Shown here: one piece after another, positions 5,626 to 8,219 of the stretch | How the letters are laid out: each line of letters begins with the position of its first letter | How positions within the stretch are numbered: the first letter of the stretch is position 1 | NCBI GenBank assembly: GCA_003225595.1 | Contig: QIAR01000496.1 | Location: 1 to 8,219, forward strand | From: Acidobacteriota bacterium | GTDB lineage: Bacteria; Acidobacteriota; Terriglobia; Terriglobales; Acidobacteriaceae | DNA: 8,219 nt | Direction: 5' to 3' | Position numbers and translations under genes: made by a program | The notes under the pieces: model-generated | Seen by the model: the letters and a program-made list of their open reading frames with translations, nothing else | Told to the model about the DNA's origin: nothing | The model's database searches: none

Positions 5626-7667
5626 CCTTGCTCCTCCGTGGCGAAGCGAGTCGTAACGAATGGCGCTTCCTGCACCCGTGCTTGCTTGCGGCCGGTTAGC
5701 ACGCGCATCCATTCCAGCGTGGATTCCAGCAAAATCAGCGCGACCATCATGATCAGTACGCCCGTGACCAGCGCGTCAAGACGGTCATTAAAGATCAGGC
5801 GGGCATTCGCGTTCGTAGCTGCTCCGGTCGCGAGTAGTTGCGTGTGTGCCAGAAATCCAATCCGGGGATTGGGATCGAAAACTTTATGATAGGAAGCCGT
5901 GAAGGTCACCGAAACCAGCCACACCAGCGGCACGAGCGTGACTGGTGCATAACGCGCCTTGCCCATTTTTATGACGATCGTCGTGGCGACACAGAGCGCA
6001 ACCGTAGCCAGCAACTGATTGGAGATTCCGAACAGCGGCCAGAGCGAGTTGATTCCTCCCAGCGGATCCTTGACCCCCTGCCACAGAAAATATCCCCAGG
6101 CCGCAACAATCAGGGCACTGGTGGAGAGGATCGAGGGATACCAACTGGTGCGGCCGAGCGGCTCCCAGACGTGACCGAGGGCGTCCTGCACCATGAAGCG
6201 GCCGACGCGGGTGCCAGCGTCAAGAACGGTGAGAATGAACAGCGCCTCGAACATGATGGCGAAGTGATACCAGAGCGCCATCACGGCCTGGCCGCCAAGA
6301 CTGTGAGAAAAGATGTGCGCCATGCCAACCGCAAAGGCAGGAGCACCGCCGGTACGGTTGTAGAGGGTTTGCTCGCCGACAGCTTGGGCCAGAGAATGCA
6401 TCTCAGCCGCGGTGACAGGAAATCCCCAATTGCTGATGGTAGCGGCGGCGGTCTCGGGTGCCTGGCCCACAATTCCGGCAGGACTGTTGATCGCGAAGTA
6501 GGTGCCGGGCTGGAGAACGCAAGCGGCAATGGTTGCCATGATCGCGACCATGGATTCAGCCATCATGGCCCCGTAGCCGACTATGCGAGTCTCGGTTTCG
6601 CGCGAAACCAGTTTCGGAGTAGTACCACTCGAGATCAGCGCGTGGAAGCCGCTGATCGCCCCGCAGGCAATCGTAATAAATGCGAACGGAAAGATTTTGC
6701 CCGCGAAAACCGGTCCGGAACCGTCAACGAAGCGGGTCAGCGCGGGCATGTGCAGCGTGGGGCGCATGGCAACGATACCAAGCGCGAGTAGAGCGATGGT
6801 CCCTAATTTCACAAAAGTGCTCAGATAGTCGCGCGGCGCAAGCAGCAGCCAAACTGGCACGGCGGACGCGGCAAATCCATAAACAATAATCAGGATTGCC
6901 AGCGTGGGCGCTGTCAGGGTGAAATAATGCGCCACCGCGGGGCTTTGCGAGGCCCACTGCCCTCCCCAGATGGCGAGCATCACGAGCACGAACCCGAGTA
7001 TTGACGTCTCCAGCACTTTGCCGGGACGCAAGCGGCGCAGGTAGAGTCCCATCAACAAGGCAATGGGAATGGTCATGGCGATGGTGAAAGTTCCCCAAGG
7101 ACTGGCCTTCAAAGCATTGACCACGATCAGCGCGGCGACGGCAAGCAAGATGATGATGATGCTGATGATCGCGACATAAGCGACGAATCCGCCGACGCGG
7201 CCAATCTCCTCTTTCGCCATTTTCGTGAGCGACTTGCCATCGCGGCGGACGGAAAACAATAGAATCACGAAATCCTGCACGCAGCCACCGAAGACAGCGC
7301 CAGCCAGAACCCACAGAGTCCCCGGTAAATAGCCGAACTGTGCCGCGAGCACGGGCCCGACCAGCGGCCCGGGGCCGGCGATGGCAGCAAAGTGATGCCC
7401 AAAGACCACCCATTTGTTGGTGGGGACGAAGTCGCGTCCATTCTCCAGACGCTCGGCAGGGGTGGCGCGCAGGGTGTCGAGCGCAAGTACTTTTGCGGCG
7501 ATGAACCGGCTGTAGAAACGATAACCGAGAGCGTACGTGCATACGGCCGCGATTACCAGCCACATCGCATTGATCTGCTCACCGCGGTGCAAGGCAATGG
7601 TAGCCACCGCCAGAGCGCCGAAGAGGGCGACAGCAAGCCAGATCAGGAGGCGAAGGAGTTTTGGCAC
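5622..7667 (-). CDS. cstA: carbon starvation protein A (CstA/BtsT family transporter)
   Basis: This is a 681-residue polytopic inner-membrane protein closely resembling E. coli CstA (about 700 residues), a transporter of pyruvate and implicated in peptide uptake, induced when preferred carbon is exhausted. Many hydrophobic segments run along its whole length. Family landmarks in order are RGEQINAMW at 28-36, FVPTNKW at 80-86, FGHHFAAIAGPGPLVGPVLA from 89, VQDFVILLFSVRRDGKSL, YLRRLRPGK, LLLAPRDYLSTFVKLGTIA, MRPTLHMPALTRFVDGSGPV, ITIACGAISGFHALISSGTT, GGAPAFAVGMA, WYHFAIMFEALFILTVLDAGTR, DPLGGINSLWPLFGISNQLLA and FNDRLDA near the C-terminus. The start is a GTG at 7665-7667; it restores the N-terminal helix that aligns with E. 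coli CstA, but only a weak GAG-type ribosome site is seen. The end overlaps the YbdD-like gene as ATGA. Transcription probably starts from the TTGACA-containing site at 7749-7777. Confidence 0.96.
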   Translation of the reverse strand: MPKLLRLLIWLAVALFGALAVATIALHRGEQINAMWLVIAAVCTYALGYRFYSRFIAAKVLALDTLRATPAERLENGRDFVPTNKWVVFGHHFAAIAGPGPLVGPVLAAQFGYLPGTLWVLAGAVFGGCVQDFVILLFSVRRDGKSLTKMAKEEIGRVGGFVAYVAIISIIIILLAVAALIVVNALKASPWGTFTIAMTIPIALLMGLYLRRLRPGKVLETSILGFVLVMLAIWGGQWASQSPAVAHYFTLTAPTLAILIIVYGFAASAVPVWLLLAPRDYLSTFVKLGTIALLALGIVAMRPTLHMPALTRFVDGSGPVFAGKIFPFAFITIACGAISGFHALISSGTTPKLVSRETETRIVGYGAMMAESMVAIMATIAACVLQPGTYFAINSPAGIVGQAPETAAATISNWGFPVTAAEMHSLAQAVGEQTLYNRTGGAPAFAVGMAHIFSHSLGGQAVMALWYHFAIMFEALFILTVLDAGTRVGRFMVQDALGHVWEPLGRTSWYPSILSTSALIVAAWGYFLWQGVKDPLGGINSLWPLFGISNQLLATVALCVATTIVIKMGKARYAPVTLVPLVWLVSVTFTASYHKVFDPNPRIGFLAHTQLLATGAATNANARLIFNDRLDALVTGVLIMMVALILLESTLEWMRVLTGRKQARVQEAPFVTTRFATEEQG
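5633..5637 (-). promoter_or_regulatory. ribosome-binding site that fixes the start of the YbdD-like gene
   Basis: GGAGG on the minus strand lies seven bases before the ATG at 5625 and inside the last codons of cstA. It decides for the 103-residue start over the upstream in-frame ATG at 5712. Together with the ATGA overlap it suggests coupled but also independent initiation. Confidence 0.7.
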
Positions 7668-7748
7668 GGATCAACTCGAGGTTCTGTCAGTCACCGTCGC
7701 GATCGCTGAAATATATACATGTGTCGATGTCACGATTCAAGCGCCCCA

Positions 7749-7777
7749 GCGATAATGCCTCCGATGAAATCTGTCAA
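7749..7777 (-). promoter_or_regulatory. candidate sigma-70-type promoter of cstA
   Basis: On the minus strand a perfect TTGACA (7772-7777) is followed by a 17-base spacer and TATCGC (7749-7754), which matches the -10 consensus in its first three positions only. Transcription would begin near 7742 and give a leader of about 75 bases before the GTG at 7667. A weak -10 behind a perfect -35 is what one expects of an activator-dependent promoter, which would suit a starvation gene. Confidence 0.45.
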
Positions 7778-7798
7778 CTTCCTTAATTAGGTCGGCAA

Positions 7799-7836
7799 TC
7801 CCGGCCAGGCTGTAAAAATCAGGCAAAGTGCCGGGA
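7799..7836. repeat. inverted repeat 1 in the cstA-pfk gap
   Basis: TCCCGGC at 7799-7805 faces GCCGGGA at 7830-7836, a perfect 7-bp stem over a 24-base loop that itself contains two copies of CAGGC (7806-7810 and 7820-7824). There is no T-run after it on either strand, so it is not a simple terminator. It abuts the second inverted repeat. Confidence 0.5.
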
Positions 7837-7877
7837 AATGAGCCCCCACGGTGTGACTTGCCGTCGAAAGCTCATTT
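7836..7877. repeat. inverted repeat 2 with nested stem in the cstA-pfk gap
   Basis: AAATGAGC at 7836-7843 faces GCTCATTT at 7870-7877, a perfect 8-bp stem. Within the 26-base loop ACGG (7848-7851) faces CCGT (7861-7864), so the RNA could form a two-stage hairpin. It ends exactly where the Fur-like site begins. It may be an operator pair in DNA or a leader structure in a pfk transcript starting further upstream; the sequence does not decide. Confidence 0.5.
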
Positions 7878-7896
7878 GGAAATGATAATCTTAATC
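7878..7896. promoter_or_regulatory. Fur-box-like 19-mer
   Basis: The 19-mer at 7878-7896 (core AAATGATAATC) matches the classic Fur consensus GATAATGATAATCATTATC at 15 of 19 positions by direct comparison. It sits about 105 bases before the pfk start and overlaps the only promoter-like -10 seen there, so binding would be expected to repress pfk. AT-rich stretches can match this motif by chance, and neither neighbour is a typical iron gene. Confidence 0.35.
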
Positions 7897-7999
7897 TTCC
7901 GGTCAAGGTCAAGATGGGCAGCAGTGTAGCCATATGGGGAGGATTCCACTCACCCAGGCCGAAACCATAGCCTCATTTCTACTTAGCGAGGAGCAGGAG

Positions 8000-8219
8000 A
8001 TGAAAGTTGGGATCCTAACCGGTGGAGGCGATTGTCCCGGACTCAATGCGGTTATTCGTGCCATTGTTCGCAAAGGAGTCTTTCATTACGAAGATGAATT
8101 TGTCGGCTTCCTCGAAGGCTGGCGTGGGTTACTGGAAGACAAAGCCATGCCCCTTGATCTTTCCAGCGTAGGTGGAATCCTGCCGCGGGGCGGCACCATC
8201 CTGCGCACTTCTCGCACCA
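8000..8219 (+). CDS. 6-phosphofructokinase, 3' end cut by window
   Basis: The first 73 codons of a phosphofructokinase are visible: MKVGILTGGGDCPGLNAVIR at 1-20, VGFLEGWRGLLED at 35-47 and ILPRGGTILRTSRT at 60-73. These correspond to the N-terminal nucleotide/pyrophosphate-binding glycine loop (GGGDCPG), the G-F-x-x-G-x-x-G-L segment and the GGT loop of the family. It phosphorylates fructose 6-phosphate to the 1,6-bisphosphate, the committed step of glycolysis, in the cytoplasm. The GGGDCPGLN form, rather than SGGDAPGMN as in E. coli PfkA, points to the group III/mixed-substrate or pyrophosphate-using branch. The residues that separate ATP from pyrophosphate users lie beyond the window, so the donor is undecided. 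AGGAG at 7989-7993, six bases before the ATG, supports the start. The gene is divergent from cstA. Confidence 0.93.
   Translation, partial: MKVGILTGGGDCPGLNAVIRAIVRKGVFHYEDEFVGFLEGWRGLLEDKAMPLDLSSVGGILPRGGTILRTSRT

Larger units (their letters stand above)
7668..7999. other. 332-bp divergent regulatory region between cstA and pfk
   Basis: No gene is seen. Reading left to right, the region holds a candidate cstA promoter at 7749-7777 and two abutting inverted repeats at 7799-7836 and 7836-7877. A Fur-box-like 19-mer follows at 7878-7896, then a tandem GGTCAA at 7901-7912 and an AGGAG ribosome site at 7989-7993 for the phosphofructokinase gene. A poor promoter-like pair for pfk (TTGCCG at 7858-7863 with AATGAT at 7881-7886, 17-base spacer) overlaps the second repeat and the Fur-like site. 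No known riboswitch consensus could be matched by eye. Confidence 0.65.

Noticed and set aside
5626..5712. Longer start of the YbdD-like gene inside cstA
   Set aside because: The extra 29 residues are an alternate-frame reading of cstA codons; the ATG at 5625 has GGAGG at seven bases and an ATGA overlap.
5838..6791. A 317-codon open frame on the plus strand inside cstA
   Set aside because: It is fully antisense to a strongly conserved transporter, its translation is polar and low-complexity (rich in Arg, Gly, Asp, Asn, His) and has no family resemblance. Long antisense frames are common opposite GC-rich membrane-protein genes.
6724..7563. A 279-codon minus-strand frame overlapping cstA in another register
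   Set aside because: It overlaps the N-terminal half of cstA on the same strand and has the Arg/His-rich composition of an out-of-frame reading; CstA conservation settles which frame is used.
7720..7734. CRP-like site TGTG...TCAC in the cstA leader
   Set aside because: The half-sites are one base too close to each other for the TGTGA-N6-TCACA consensus and the outer bases do not match; it would also lie downstream of the candidate promoter.
7799..7877. A known metabolite riboswitch in front of pfk
   Set aside because: GGCAAAG and GGGAAA pieces recalled c-di-GMP-I and ZTP motifs, but the partner motifs and stem order of those classes are absent.
1..8219. Mobile element, CRISPR, phage or defence system
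   Set aside because: No transposase, integrase, repeat array, tRNA-flanked boundary or toxin-antitoxin pair is visible; every confident gene is housekeeping or lineage-typical.

Overview
The window looks like an ordinary chromosomal stretch of a Gram-negative, moderately high-GC bacterium, most likely an Acidobacteriota (Terriglobia/Koribacter-like). This rests on the flavour of the proteins: a secreted FecR-type protein with Trp/Tyr/Gly-rich repeats, a RuvC co-translated with a secreted protein of unknown function, and a CstA/YbdD pair. The lineage is an inference from protein resemblance, not from a search.

Left part, plus strand (1-1477): the 3' end of rsmA/ksgA (16S rRNA dimethyltransferase) is followed after a 21-nt gap by a MEMO-family gene (AmmeMemoRadiSam protein B), probably in one transcript. 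A 223-bp convergent gap (1478-1700) holds a good rho-independent terminator for the opposing gene.

Middle part, minus strand (1701-5148): reading leftward from 5148, ruvC overlaps by ATGA the start of a secreted or membrane-anchored protein of unknown function. Next comes a class I SAM methyltransferase that appears broken: its N-terminal and C-terminal halves lie in different frames and about 35 bp around the first SAM-binding strand seem to be missing. The last gene is a secreted FecR-domain/YWG-repeat protein with a Pro/Ser/Thr-rich tail, its own promoter-like site and a terminator.

Right part: cstA (carbon starvation/pyruvate transporter, minus strand) overlaps by ATGA a ybdD/yjiX-like gene ending in the Cys-Cys signature. 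Divergently, from 8000 on the plus strand, begins a 6-phosphofructokinase cut by the window edge. The 332-bp gap between cstA and pfk is the most structured non-coding piece: a perfect TTGACA box facing cstA, two abutting inverted repeats, a Fur-box-like 19-mer directly after them, a tandem GGTCAA and a strong ribosome-binding site. It may connect uptake of carbon acids with glycolysis, but no known riboswitch could be assigned.

No tRNA, rRNA, CRISPR array, insertion sequence or phage gene is visible. I found no convincing undescribed multi-gene system. The items most worth checking are the broken methyltransferase, the cstA-pfk intergenic region and the unknown gene coupled to ruvC.
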